Shown in pieces: positions 1 to 7,014 of a DNA stretch of 39,658 nucleotides. Numbering within the stretch: position 1 is the first letter of the stretch; the number at the start of each line of letters is the position of its first letter. Source of the DNA: Euryarchaeota archaeon UBA202 (GTDB taxonomy: Archaea > Thermoplasmatota > E2 > UBA202); assembly GCA_002502685.1 (NCBI GenBank), contig DAQA01000011.1:1-39658 (forward strand), in the 5' to 3' direction. The notes under the pieces were generated by a model. The model had not been told where the DNA came from and searched no databases. It was given only the letters and a program-made list of their open reading frames with translations. The position numbers and the translations under genes are program-made.

Positions 1-154
1 TTTAGGGAGGAATGGTGGGCTTAATCGATGACCAATGGAATTTTTTTATATAAAAAAATGTTCTTTCTCGTTGTAGGGTTACATATTAATTTTTAGAGTC
101 CTCATTTTTTTTTATTAACAATAGTTTTTTATTAAAACGGTCATTCATCCGTCA

Positions 155-676
155 ATGGATACTATTCCGTTGCTTTATTTAAAAGCTGGCAGGCTATATA
201 CATCCTTAGAAGACAAGTGGATTCGGTGCAAAGAATCCATCATCCAGGTATTTCGTGATTTGACACAAGAATATGGCCAGGTTTATATTGTGGATATTGA
301 TGGTTATCGCAAAAACCGTGCCCATTTGGATATTTATCGCTCCTATTCCCGAAAAGTTTCTTTTTGGGTTGATTCTGCCCCCCGGACTCCAGGGGATGTT
401 ATGGATCTGTTTATTTCGGGTGTGCATCGTATAACTCTGGTCTGGAAAATTATAGATGATAATTACCTCAAAGAGATACGAGAGATGTGTACTGAAGAAA
501 TCTATTTGGCAACAAAAGATGAATTCAGTAAAACACTGGAAAAAGTTAAAAAAATAGGTTTTGATGGCATTGTTGTGAAGGGTACATCCCATATGTGGCA
601 GACCGTAAATAAACCGGTATGGTTTATCAATCCTGAAATCAATGGTAAAGTTATGGTGCAAAAGTATATCGTATAA
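155..676 (+). CDS. HisA/HisF-like TIM-barrel protein (short)
   Basis: This 173-residue protein resembles the HisA-related archaeal family of COG1411 type. It opens with IPLLYLKAGRLY, followed by VYIVDIDGY (about residues 43-51) and FWVDSAPR (70-77), which matches the strand-loop pattern 'key residue at strand end' of HisA-type barrels. Further strands are ITLVW (about 93-97), EIYLA and FDGIVV. HisA itself is about 240 residues, so this copy is short and may have lost part of the barrel. Its substrate cannot be told from sequence; it does not sit among histidine genes, so a biosynthetic HisA role is unlikely. A T/A-rich TATA-like stretch at about 127-138 lies some 22 nt before the ATG and there is no Shine-Dalgarno, suggesting leaderless expression. 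It could instead be a degenerate paralogue. Confidence 0.55.
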   Translation: MDTIPLLYLKAGRLYTSLEDKWIRCKESIIQVFRDLTQEYGQVYIVDIDGYRKNRAHLDIYRSYSRKVSFWVDSAPRTPGDVMDLFISGVHRITLVWKIIDDNYLKEIREMCTEEIYLATKDEFSKTLEKVKKIGFDGIVVKGTSHMWQTVNKPVWFINPEINGKVMVQKYIV

Positions 677-1115
677 AATAAAAAAAAATTTGAGGATTTT
701 AATAGTGTAATATCGGGTCAATGTAAAAAAAAATAGAGCACATATTGGTTTGTCATTCCATTCATATTTTTTTTTTTGCAATGGTTGCTACAGCTTTACA
801 TTCAAAACATTTTTTTATAATAGGTTTTTTTATGAACAAAAAAAGATTCAATTTAATGAAACCATAAAAGTAATTGAGGTAATTAGATTAATCCCTAGAT
901 GTTTGGTTGGAACCCAAAAATGGTGCTATTGAAGAAACCCAAAAAAAAATTAACAATCTTGTCATAATAGAAGTTTTATATTTTAAAGGTTTAATGGTAA
1001 AAAAATATAATCTTGCCCATCAATGATAAAAACGTTACCCTATTATAGACAGAAAATAGTCTTGCACTACACATTCTGTTCATTTATCTAAAATATTGAT
1101 TCTGTATGTATTAAA
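677..1115. other. AT-rich intergenic gap
   Basis: This is about 440 bases between the HisA-like gene and the 3' end of glnA. It is very AT-rich with T tracts (about 769-778 and 811-817) that may terminate the upstream gene. Reading frames here are short, dominated by Phe/Lys/Asn codons and have no ribosome-binding site, so I call no gene. I see no convincing RNA gene. Confidence 0.6.
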
Positions 1116-2432
1116 TTAGAGTAATGGAAGATAGTGATCGGTTTCCCACTTGGTTACCTGTTGTTTATACTCTTCCCACTCCATTTTTTTTATGTAAAGG
1201 AAATGATGGAAAATATGTTCCCCTAATGTATCTCGAATTAGTTTACTTTCTTCCATTAAAGCAAGGGCATGATGTAAATTATCCGGTAAATTTCCTATCC
1301 CTAATTTTTGTCTTTTTTGCAAATCCAATGAATAAAGATCTTCTTCAATTTTTTCAGGTGGCTGCAGTTTTTCTTTTATTCCCTGAAGGCCAGCGGCAAG
1401 GATAACTGCAAATTGAAGATAGGGATTCCCTGATGAATCTGGTGAACGAAGTTCACATCTTGTCCCCTTTTTCCTTTCAGCTGGAATTCGCACCAAAGCA
1501 CTCCTATTCCTATCAGCCCATGAAATATAGGTAGGTGCCTCATATCCCGGTACCAAACGTTTATAGGAATTGACCGTTGGGTTTAGGATTGCAGTCATTT
1601 CTTTAATGTATTTTATGATTCCTGCAATAAAATTTTTTCCCAGTTTGCTTACTCCATCTTCGCTATCGGGGTCATAAAAAATATTATCTCCTTTCTTATT
1701 CTCTAAAGATAAATGAATATGCATACCATTTCCCGCGGCTCCATAAATTGGCTTTGGCATAAATGAAGCATATAAATTATGACGTGATGCTACTACTTTG
1801 ACCACGTACTTAAGTGTGATCACCCAATCTGCTATGGTAAGAGCATCAGAATGATGAATATCGATTTCGTGTTGCCCGTTTCCAACCTCATGATGTGAGG
1901 AATGCACCTCTATACCTAATTGCTGTAATGCTAAGGATATATCTGCGCGCACATTTTCTGCCAAATCGATATGGGAAAGGTCAAAATAACCTGCGGAATC
2001 ATTTGGGATCAAAGTAGGGTTTTCCTGATCCTTTTTAAACAAAAAGAATTCACATTCTGGTCCAGCCACCAGTATATGTGTATTTGCTTTTTTCACTATT
2101 CTTTCCAAGACATATTTAGGATCGCCGATATAACGTTTTCCCTCGTGGTTAAAAATGTTGCAATTAAGTTTAGCCACGGGAGGCAAGGCAATAACTGAGG
2201 GTAGAATAACAAAACTTGCAGGGTCAGGTATGGCTATATAATCTGATTCTTCAATAGTAGCATATCCCGCAATTGAAGATCCATCAAATAAAACCCCGTC
2301 TTCGAAGGCCCCTTCCAGTTTTTTTTCAGGAATAACGATATTTTTTGGATTTCCCAATATGTCTACAAATTGAAGGCGAATAAACTTGACGCCATTTTTA
2401 TCAACTTTTTCTACCACATCATCAACACGCAT
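1116..2432 (-). CDS. glnA: Type I glutamine synthetase (GSI-alpha type)
   Basis: This enzyme makes glutamine from glutamate, ammonia and ATP in the cytoplasm and is the main ammonium-assimilating step. The 438-residue length is usual for the shorter GSI-alpha class. Visible motifs are DGSSI (50-54), the metal-ligand pair in PECEFF (E126, E128), NGQHEIDI with E182 and E189, NGMHIHL with H238, the glutamate-binding segment around NSYKRLVPGYEAP (R292, E298), R308/R310 and ELRSPD (E327, R329). The C-terminal region lacks the Tyr adenylylation motif of GSI-beta enzymes, so adenylylation control is not expected; feedback by glutamine would fit the class, which is inference. A strong Shine-Dalgarno (GGGAGG) precedes the ATG, and a TATA-like element lies at about 2478-2490. 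I saw no GGAA-N-TTCC NrpR-type operator. It is transcribed separately from the trm1 operon upstream. Confidence 0.96.
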   Translation of the reverse strand: MRVDDVVEKVDKNGVKFIRLQFVDILGNPKNIVIPEKKLEGAFEDGVLFDGSSIAGYATIEESDYIAIPDPASFVILPSVIALPPVAKLNCNIFNHEGKRYIGDPKYVLERIVKKANTHILVAGPECEFFLFKKDQENPTLIPNDSAGYFDLSHIDLAENVRADISLALQQLGIEVHSSHHEVGNGQHEIDIHHSDALTIADWVITLKYVVKVVASRHNLYASFMPKPIYGAAGNGMHIHLSLENKKGDNIFYDPDSEDGVSKLGKNFIAGIIKYIKEMTAILNPTVNSYKRLVPGYEAPTYISWADRNRSALVRIPAERKKGTRCELRSPDSSGNPYLQFAVILAAGLQGIKEKLQPPEKIEEDLYSLDLQKRQKLGIGNLPDNLHHALALMEESKLIRDTLGEHIFHHFLYIKKMEWEEYKQQVTKWETDHYLPLL

Positions 2433-2477
2433 ATTCCTCCCGTCCCCATCACTTGTTTTATATTAAACAAATAGTTA

Positions 2478-2490
2478 TACTTAAAACTAT
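2478..2490 (-). promoter_or_regulatory. Probable TATA box of glnA
   Basis: On the minus strand this reads as a TTTTAAGTATA-like stretch, about 50 nt before the glnA ATG. Initiation some 26 nt downstream would leave a leader of roughly 25 nt that carries the GGGAGG ribosome-binding site. The call rests on composition and spacing only. Confidence 0.4.
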
Positions 2491-2522
2491 TTAGGTGGAT
2501 AGATGAACATTAAGACAAGTTT

Positions 2523-3605
2523 CTATAGATGAATAAAAATTTTTTTTATGTGGCTATAGGGTGCATCTGTTTTTATGCCCTTTTGGGTGAAATGGGTTTT
2601 ATAGGCTTGAAACCCTTCATCCCTCAAGGCTTGTATAATGCCTGACATTTTTGGTTGACATGTATGGAGTTTGGAAGCTATCCTGTCGGTCTCGTAATAA
2701 AGGGGTGGTGCATCGGCTTCTAATTCTAGATTTTTTAAGATCATATCAAGTTCCCATCGTTTACCTAATCTTTTTGTTTGAGCCCTTTTAATGAGTTCCT
2801 TTATAATTCTTTTATTATCTAAATCCCCAATCCACAAAGGCCCAATGGAAAAGATATTTTTCCCTAATCTCCACGTACCCTGCTCCTTTCGCGCTCCACC
2901 AATATTTTTTAACATCTCATTTGCATTTTTTGTGCCTCTGCTGATTTTTATATATGTTCTAAAATAATGATCTGTGGAATAAGAAAGTAATGGCTTGATG
3001 CCACATTCAAAGCGAGCCGCCTGCCTAGCTATAGAGCCAATAAGAATTCGTAGGCCAATCTCTTTCATGGCGTCTCCATGGAAAGGGATTGCATCATACC
3101 TTCTTTTACAGACAAGTGGATATACCCCGCATAATGTTGCTTTATCCGTGGCAGTAAAAGCCATAAAACTATCCCGTTTAGCTCCCTGAACCGCGGAATC
3201 AACAAAAGAAATGGGTGATCCAAAGGGGTCAATATCGACATAATCAAAATTTTGTTTTTCTAAGAGCAAAATACGTAAATCTTTTTTTGAAATGCAGGCA
3301 GATATATCATTGAGTTTTATGTTCTTTTGAATGATTTTATATTGTTTTTCACCCCAATCATTTATATATACCTTGCCACCAGCCTCGTTTGCTATTCTGA
3401 TCCCTCGCACCCCGGTTGCAGCCATTCCATCTAAAAATTTATCATATCCCAAATCAATTGCGTAAAGGCAAAAAAGAACACAAATATCTCTATCTGTTTC
3501 GAGGGCAGGATTATAAAAGCAGGGTGTTTTATGTAAAGGACCTTTTTTTTTAATATTGATATCCCGGGGTACAAAAATTTTGGTGTTCCCCTCCCTAATA
3601 ATCAT
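2523..3605 (-). CDS. trm1: tRNA (guanine26-N2)-dimethyltransferase
   Basis: Trm1 uses S-adenosylmethionine to methylate G26 of tRNAs, between the D and anticodon arms. The 360-residue protein shows the family's FYNPALETDRDI segment (30-41), the SAM-binding FLDGMAATGVRGIR (57-70), the catalytic DIDPFGSP block (124-131) and a downstream ATDKATLCG motif with the following Cys. The length is typical of archaeal Trm1. It is the last gene of a minus-strand operon: its ATG overlaps the stop of the THEP1-like gene in a TAATG arrangement, implying translational coupling. About 90 bases separate its stop from the independent glnA start. Confidence 0.94.
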   Translation of the reverse strand: MIIREGNTKIFVPRDINIKKKGPLHKTPCFYNPALETDRDICVLFCLYAIDLGYDKFLDGMAATGVRGIRIANEAGGKVYINDWGEKQYKIIQKNIKLNDISACISKKDLRILLLEKQNFDYVDIDPFGSPISFVDSAVQGAKRDSFMAFTATDKATLCGVYPLVCKRRYDAIPFHGDAMKEIGLRILIGSIARQAARFECGIKPLLSYSTDHYFRTYIKISRGTKNANEMLKNIGGARKEQGTWRLGKNIFSIGPLWIGDLDNKRIIKELIKRAQTKRLGKRWELDMILKNLELEADAPPLYYETDRIASKLHTCQPKMSGIIQALRDEGFQAYKTHFTQKGIKTDAPYSHIKKIFIHL

Positions 3606-4150
3606 TAAAGGTTTTCCTTTAATATCTTTTCTATCTTATAGGGTAAGAGATTTCGATTAATTGGAGTAATCTCCAAAATTCTAACATTATCCATGTTCCG
3701 AATGTCCTGCAACAAGGAATCTCTTGACTTTTTATGCAGAGTCAGTAAAACGGGTTTATCAGAATCCAGTGCATCTTTGACAGCTTTTCTAAATTTTTTA
3801 CTAATGAGCTCCATTTTTCCCACTTCATCAATAATGATTATACCTACTAATTCATCATCTACGGCTTCCTCGATAGCTTTAACACCCACCTCTTCTAATG
3901 CTTTTAAATCAATATTATATCTACCCGAGCGATGAATTGAATCTAAGTTTATATGGGCAAATATTTTCTCCTCCTGTTTTCTCCAATCCACAACTTTAAA
4001 CCCGACTCTCTCTCCATTCTCTTTAATTGTTTTTGTAATCATCCCGCCTACTACATAATCCTTTTCTAGCCTCCCGGCTATCTTTATTAAGGCTTCAGTC
4101 TTTCCAACCCTTGGTAAACCAGTTATCCCAATTTTAGGAATAAGCTCCAT
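3605..4150 (-). CDS. THEP1/COG1618-type nucleoside-triphosphatase
   Basis: This small P-loop NTPase of 181 residues has a Walker A GLPRVGKT (11-18) and a Walker B strand IIIIDEVGKMEL with D108/E109, the signature of the THEP1 family (NTPase/nucleotide kinase-like, ASCE fold). THEP1 proteins hydrolyse NTPs in vitro, but their biological role is not settled. An RSGRYNID-type segment (about 74-81) matches the conserved Arg-containing region of the family. The gene lies between the pssA-like gene (3 nt upstream) and trm1 (overlapping by one base), so all three are probably co-transcribed. Nothing in the sequence explains why a nucleotide phosphatase, a lipid enzyme and a tRNA methylase share an operon. 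Confidence 0.88.
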   Translation of the reverse strand: MELIPKIGITGLPRVGKTEALIKIAGRLEKDYVVGGMITKTIKENGERVGFKVVDWRKQEEKIFAHINLDSIHRSGRYNIDLKALEEVGVKAIEEAVDDELVGIIIIDEVGKMELISKKFRKAVKDALDSDKPVLLTLHKKSRDSLLQDIRNMDNVRILEITPINRNLLPYKIEKILKENL

Positions 4151-4153
4151 TTC

Positions 4154-4816
4154 TTAATATGAATGTATTTTTTGTTTAGAAAACTTTGCTTTTAAATAAA
4201 ATGGTCCAAAGATTATATAAATAATAACTCCAGTAAGAAGGAGAATCAAGGCAAAGCCTCCATATCGTTCTCCTACTATTAAAGAAAGAAAAATTAGAAC
4301 TGCAGCAATAATTGCAAATCTCCCCTCTAATTTAGGATATAAAATGGGGCTTATCATCAATGTTGATACGATAATTGTTGCAGAAAATAGGATCACTGAG
4401 TCAATTTGCAAATACATCAATACAATCATAAACAATGCTGCAGAGGGAGTTGTTATTCCTATAAAATAGTCTTTTTCTCCAAAATAATATCTAATCAGAT
4501 GGATTATGCCGCAAATACAAAATATGGAACAGATGGCTAATCGGAAAAAAATTTGTAAATCAGATACTATATAAATCATCACTGAAGGAGCTATGGAAAA
4601 AGAGATTGCATCAGCTAATTCATCTAAATGCCCTCCACTGTGGCCCATTCTCCTGGCGATTATTCCATCCATCCCATCGGCTAAAACAGAAAGGAGAATC
4701 AAGTTAAATGATATATCTACCCTCTCCCTTAAAAGAAAAAAAATAGCAATCAATCCCAAGACACCATTAATGATAGTGAAAATATCTGCTATTGAAAAAT
4801 TAACTAGTTTTGTCAT
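4154..4816 (-). CDS. CDP-alcohol phosphatidyltransferase, archaetidylserine synthase-like
   Basis: This integral membrane enzyme is predicted to transfer the head-group alcohol, probably serine, to a CDP-activated lipid with loss of CMP. The 220-residue protein has about six hydrophobic segments. The CDP-alcohol motif is DGMDGIIAR (47-55) followed by LDELAD (64-69), giving the four acidic residues D47, D50, D65 and D69; the ensuing ISFSIAP resembles the SFGVAP of PssA-type synthases. The linker between AR and the second Gly is shorter than in many members, which may be lineage-specific. The substrate call is by resemblance only; inositol- or glycerol-phosphate transferases remain possible. 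There is no Shine-Dalgarno before its ATG. It directly abuts the stop codon of a 47-codon upstream ORF, so translation may be coupled. Confidence 0.85.
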   Translation of the reverse strand: MTKLVNFSIADIFTIINGVLGLIAIFFLLRERVDISFNLILLSVLADGMDGIIARRMGHSGGHLDELADAISFSIAPSVMIYIVSDLQIFFRLAICSIFCICGIIHLIRYYFGEKDYFIGITTPSAALFMIVLMYLQIDSVILFSATIIVSTLMISPILYPKLEGRFAIIAAVLIFLSLIVGERYGGFALILLLTGVIIYIIFGPFYLKAKFSKQKIHSY

Positions 4817-4960
4817 CTAAAATGCTGTGATAAGAATTAATTTTTTACTACTGGCAATCCCCTGAATATTAAAAGGATATATACTTCCTCCAACGTCATT
4901 CAAATAATCATATAAGATTAAATATCGAATAACCCTTTTCAACCATACATCCTCCATCAT
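4817..4960 (-). CDS. Candidate 47-residue small ORF upstream of pssA-like gene
   Basis: On the minus strand an ATG-ATG start is preceded by GGAGAGGGGT, a reasonable Shine-Dalgarno, and opens 47 codons beginning MMEDVWLKRVIRYLILYDYL and ending SSKKLILITAF. The TAG stop is followed immediately, in the same frame, by the ATG of the pssA-like gene, which has no ribosome-binding site of its own. The peptide is basic-hydrophobic with no family I recognise. It could be a translated leader that feeds ribosomes to pssA, a small membrane-associated protein, or a chance frame. A possible TATA element (GTTAAATAA on the minus strand, about 4998-5006) lies upstream. TAG is used as an ordinary stop elsewhere in the window, so readthrough is not expected. 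Confidence 0.4.
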   Translation of the reverse strand: MMEDVWLKRVIRYLILYDYLNDVGGSIYPFNIQGIASSKKLILITAF

Positions 4961-5200
4961 ACCCCTCTCCTTTTTTTATCATTTATTATCCTTATGGTTA
5001 TTTAACTTTGTCATTTGATTAGACCAGTCAGCACTAATTATCAACTCCCTCCTTCTTCTATCTACAATAATAAGGGAAAATGATTGTGCGTATTATATTA
5101 ATGTACCATAGACCTAAAAAAAAATAGAGAATAAGTTATTGTATCTTTTCACCTATTTTTCCTATAAAAAAAATTTTTCATATTTTGAAAAATTTCAAAA

Positions 5201-5273
5201 TGCCGCGGGAGGGATTTGAACCCTCGACCTACAGATCTTCAGTCTGTCGCTCTCCCAACTGAGCTACCGCGGC
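5201..5273 (-). tRNA. tRNA-Phe (anticodon GAA)
   Basis: The minus strand folds as a full cloverleaf: acceptor GCCGCGG with CCGCGGC, discriminator A, a D arm containing GCTC..GAGC, anticodon stem ACAGA/TCTGT with loop CTGAAGA (GAA), and T arm GAGGG-TTCAAAT-CCCTC. There is no intron and no encoded CCA; the sequence after the discriminator is a short T run. Its first ten bases overlap the 3' end of the upstream winged-helix gene. I see no TATA box about 26 nt before its 5' end, so it may be processed from that gene's transcript. Confidence 0.97.
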
Positions 5274-5578
5274 TTTAACGACTTTTCTAAATTTGTCATT
5301 CTCTGGTTAATCCTTTTTAGAACCTCTTTTAATTCACCGATAAAAGTCTTTGCCTTCTGAGTAGTCACAGCGCCAGTGGGAGACGGTTCAATCAATCCCT
5401 CTTTTTCTAAAATGCGGAGGGAATATCTTACTTTGTGATGAGGTGTATTGGTAAGCTCTGATAGCCTAATGATACCGATAGGTTGCTTTTCCAAAATAAT
5501 AGTTAATAAATTGACATGCCGGTCAAGTAGATCAAGCTCGCTCCCGATTTGGCCGAGGAGAATATTTTTTTTTGACAA
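5264..5578 (-). CDS. Small winged-helix DNA-binding protein, COG3373-like
   Basis: This 104-residue protein has an N-terminal helix (SELDLLDRHVNLLTIILE), a helix-turn-helix with PIGIIRLSELTNTPHHKVRY (about 33-52), the wing region LEKEGLIEPSPTGAV (57-71) and a C-terminal helix. It resembles a conserved euryarchaeal family of predicted regulators in which the 'PIGIIRL...HKVRYSLRILEKEGLI' core is typical. The start is TTG at 5578; the codon just upstream in frame is a TAG stop, so no earlier start is possible. The stop codon is made of bases 8-10 of tRNA-Phe. A TATA-like element lies at 5617-5626, and a G-rich stretch before the start may be a weak ribosome-binding site. Its target is unknown. 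Confidence 0.8.
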   Translation of the reverse strand: MSKKNILLGQIGSELDLLDRHVNLLTIILEKQPIGIIRLSELTNTPHHKVRYSLRILEKEGLIEPSPTGAVTTQKAKTFIGELKEVLKRINQRMTNLEKSLKPR

Positions 5579-5616
5579 CTAGTTTCCCCCCTGTTTACGT
5601 GTAATGTCCTTGAGGT

Positions 5617-5626
5617 ACTTAAAATC
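5617..5626 (-). promoter_or_regulatory. Probable TATA box for the winged-helix gene and tRNA-Phe
   Basis: The minus strand reads GATTTTAAGT, about 43 nt before the TTG start. It is the nearest good TATA-like element upstream of both the winged-helix gene and tRNA-Phe, consistent with a shared transcript. Confidence 0.45.
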
Positions 5627-5746
5627 TTTCCATGTGCTCATTTCTCTTTCAATATCTAATAGATAACATTACATATTTGCCGCGTGCCAAGAATAAATAT
5701 TTTTGGTATTATAAACACATATTTTGATAAAAAGATATAACTGAGG

Positions 5747-5754
5747 TTTAAATA
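5747..5754 (+). promoter_or_regulatory. Probable TATA box of DUF5654-type gene
   Basis: GGTTTAAATAG is a near-ideal archaeal TATA element with upstream purines. It lies 33-40 nt before the ATG at 5787; the GAGGAGGAA ribosome-binding site is at 5775-5783. A second AT-rich element (AAAGATATAAC, about 5730-5740) may be used instead, as it would leave the whole ribosome-binding site on the mRNA. Confidence 0.55.
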
Positions 5755-5786
5755 GACAAACATCATTCTAGACTGAGGAGGAATTT

Positions 5787-6047
5787 ATGGCAAAAAAAGT
5801 TACAACAGGGGAAGTTAAGCATACAGTAGCAGCTGCTATTGGGGCCGCTTTTGGTTTTATTATCGCTCTAATTTGGAGAGATATAATCGTGGGCCTATTT
5901 TCAATGGCCGGTCTTGTGATAGATCAACTCGGAGAAGACGCAAAAGCAATGGATGGCGTTATTGCAATAGTTACGGGAATTATTATAACGCTTGTATGTG
6001 TTATTGGGATTATCTATATCTCTCGTTGGGGCGGCAAAGAAGAATAG
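5787..6047 (+). CDS. Small two-helix membrane protein, DUF5654-like
   Basis: The 86-residue protein has two membrane segments, TVAAAIGAAFGFIIALIW (about 13-30) and GVIAIVTGIIITLVCVIGII (about 57-76), joined by an amphipathic loop with acidic residues. The AAFGF..ALIWRD pattern resembles the archaeal DUF5654 family, whose function is unknown. A very strong Shine-Dalgarno (GAGGAGGAA) and a good TATA box suggest high expression. It is monocistronic and followed by a run of T tracts. The codon use looks less AT-driven than the flanking spacers, as expected of an expressed gene. Confidence 0.75.
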   Translation: MAKKVTTGEVKHTVAAAIGAAFGFIIALIWRDIIVGLFSMAGLVIDQLGEDAKAMDGVIAIVTGIIITLVCVIGIIYISRWGGKEE

Positions 6048-6048
6048 C

Positions 6049-6085
6049 CCTCTTTCTTTTTCCTTATTTTCTTTTTTTTCTTTTT
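6049..6085 (+). terminator. T-rich terminator region after DUF5654-type gene
   Basis: Several T tracts separated by single C/A/G bases follow the stop codon directly, including an eight-T run near 6072-6079. This is the usual form of archaeal U-rich 3' ends. No stem-loop is needed or seen. Confidence 0.5.
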
Positions 6086-6205
6086 GGTATCCTATAATGT
6101 TAAAACTACAGATTTTTCTTACTAACAGGCTACACTTCAATGGTTATCCTCACTTTTTTTTGATGCCCTAATATCCTCCAAAACGTTCTAAAATGAGCAA
6201 ACTAA

Positions 6206-6280
6206 TGGGCCCAGAGAGATTCGAACTCTCGACCTCCCGGTTATCAGCCGGGTGCTCCAACCAAGCTAAGCTATGGGCCC
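6206..6280 (-). tRNA. tRNA-Ile (anticodon GAT)
   Basis: The minus strand gives acceptor GGGCCCA with TGGGCCC and discriminator A, anticodon stem CCCGG/CCGGG around CTGATAA (GAT), and T arm GAGAG-TTCGAAT-CTCTC. There is no intron and no encoded CCA. A TATATATTA element at about 6315-6323 on the minus strand would start transcription roughly 14 nt before the mature 5' end. Confidence 0.97.
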
Positions 6281-6416
6281 CATATAGAATTGACGTTAAT
6301 TGAATAAAACAAGTAATATATAAAAAATTAGGTATTTGCGTCCACAAATATTTTACTAAAACTTCACCTTTCAAATCATCTGTATCTCCCCTAATTTATG
6401 GGAAGAGAAAAAGATA

Positions 6417-6426
6417 CTTTAATATT
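6417..6426 (+). promoter_or_regulatory. Probable TATA box of thpR-cca operon
   Basis: CTTTAATATT lies centred about 30 nt before the thpR ATG at 6451. There is no Shine-Dalgarno, so initiation would fall within a few bases of the start codon, giving a leaderless mRNA. Confidence 0.5.
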
Positions 6427-6450
6427 GAAGTTTTTGTTAGATACCCTTAA

Positions 6451-7014
6451 ATGGTAAAAATAAGAATGTTTATTGCCATAGACATCGGGGCACTGAAAGG
6501 CCTTATTTCATTGGAAAAAAAATTAAAATTAATCGAGCCTTCTTTACGGCTTGTTGAACCACAAAACATCCACTTGACCTTAAAATTTTTAGGCGATACC
6601 GATGAATCCTATATCCCGTGCATCAAAGAAGTGATGACCCAATCAGTAAAGGGGAAACAACCCTTTCAAATAAATCTTAAAGGAATTGGAGTATTTCCCA
6701 ATTTTAATTATATCAAAATAATCTGGGTTGGCATGAAGATTGCCAATGAAGACACTATCCCACTCTCCCGTATCACCAGAAAAATTAATGATGATCTATC
6801 CCATTATGACTTTCCAAAAGATAAAAATTTACAACCCCATATCACCATCGCACGGGTGAAAAAACTAGAGGATAAGAAGAGATTGCAAAAATTTATTATT
6901 AATACTACCGATTGTGATTTTGGTATTCTTGAGGTAACACATATCACTCTAAAAAAGAGCACCTTAACACCGGCAGGACCCATCTATGAAAACTTGGTTA
7001 GAATAAAAATATGA
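6451..7014 (+). CDS. thpR: RNA 2',3'-cyclic phosphodiesterase (2'-5' RNA ligase family)
   Basis: This 187-residue protein belongs to the 2H phosphoesterase superfamily. Both catalytic HxT motifs are present: HLTLKFLG (H41, T43) and HITIARVK (H130, T132). Family members hydrolyse 2',3'-cyclic phosphates of RNA and can join 2'-5' ends in vitro; a role in tRNA 3'-end or half-molecule metabolism is commonly proposed. Its stop overlaps the start of cca by ATGA, an arrangement known in many euryarchaea, which supports a tRNA-related job. The start at 6451 matches a leaderless promoter; Met6 (6466) is a possible alternative. Confidence 0.92.
   Translation: MVKIRMFIAIDIGALKGLISLEKKLKLIEPSLRLVEPQNIHLTLKFLGDTDESYIPCIKEVMTQSVKGKQPFQINLKGIGVFPNFNYIKIIWVGMKIANEDTIPLSRITRKINDDLSHYDFPKDKNLQPHITIARVKKLEDKKRLQKFIINTTDCDFGILEVTHITLKKSTLTPAGPIYENLVRIKI

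Noticed and set aside
1..24. Possible 3' tail of a coding region entering the window (reads FREEWWA then stop)
   Set aside because: Eight codons are too few to support a call, and another frame is open too.
206..781. Long antisense frame opposite the HisA-like gene
   Set aside because: It is rich in Phe/Ile/Asn, lacks a ribosome-binding site and lies opposite a protein with recognisable strands.
750..932. 60-codon frame in the glnA 3' gap
   Set aside because: Composition is dominated by Phe, Tyr and Lys from T/A tracts, and there is no start signal or family resemblance.
4814..4819. TAG before the pssA-like ATG as a pyrrolysine or readthrough codon
   Set aside because: TAG ends several ordinary genes here (winged-helix, DUF5654-type, paaK), and no pyl genes are seen.
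6168..6374. 68-codon frame across tRNA-Ile
   Set aside because: It reads straight through a complete tRNA gene; translated tRNA sequence explains its protein-like look.
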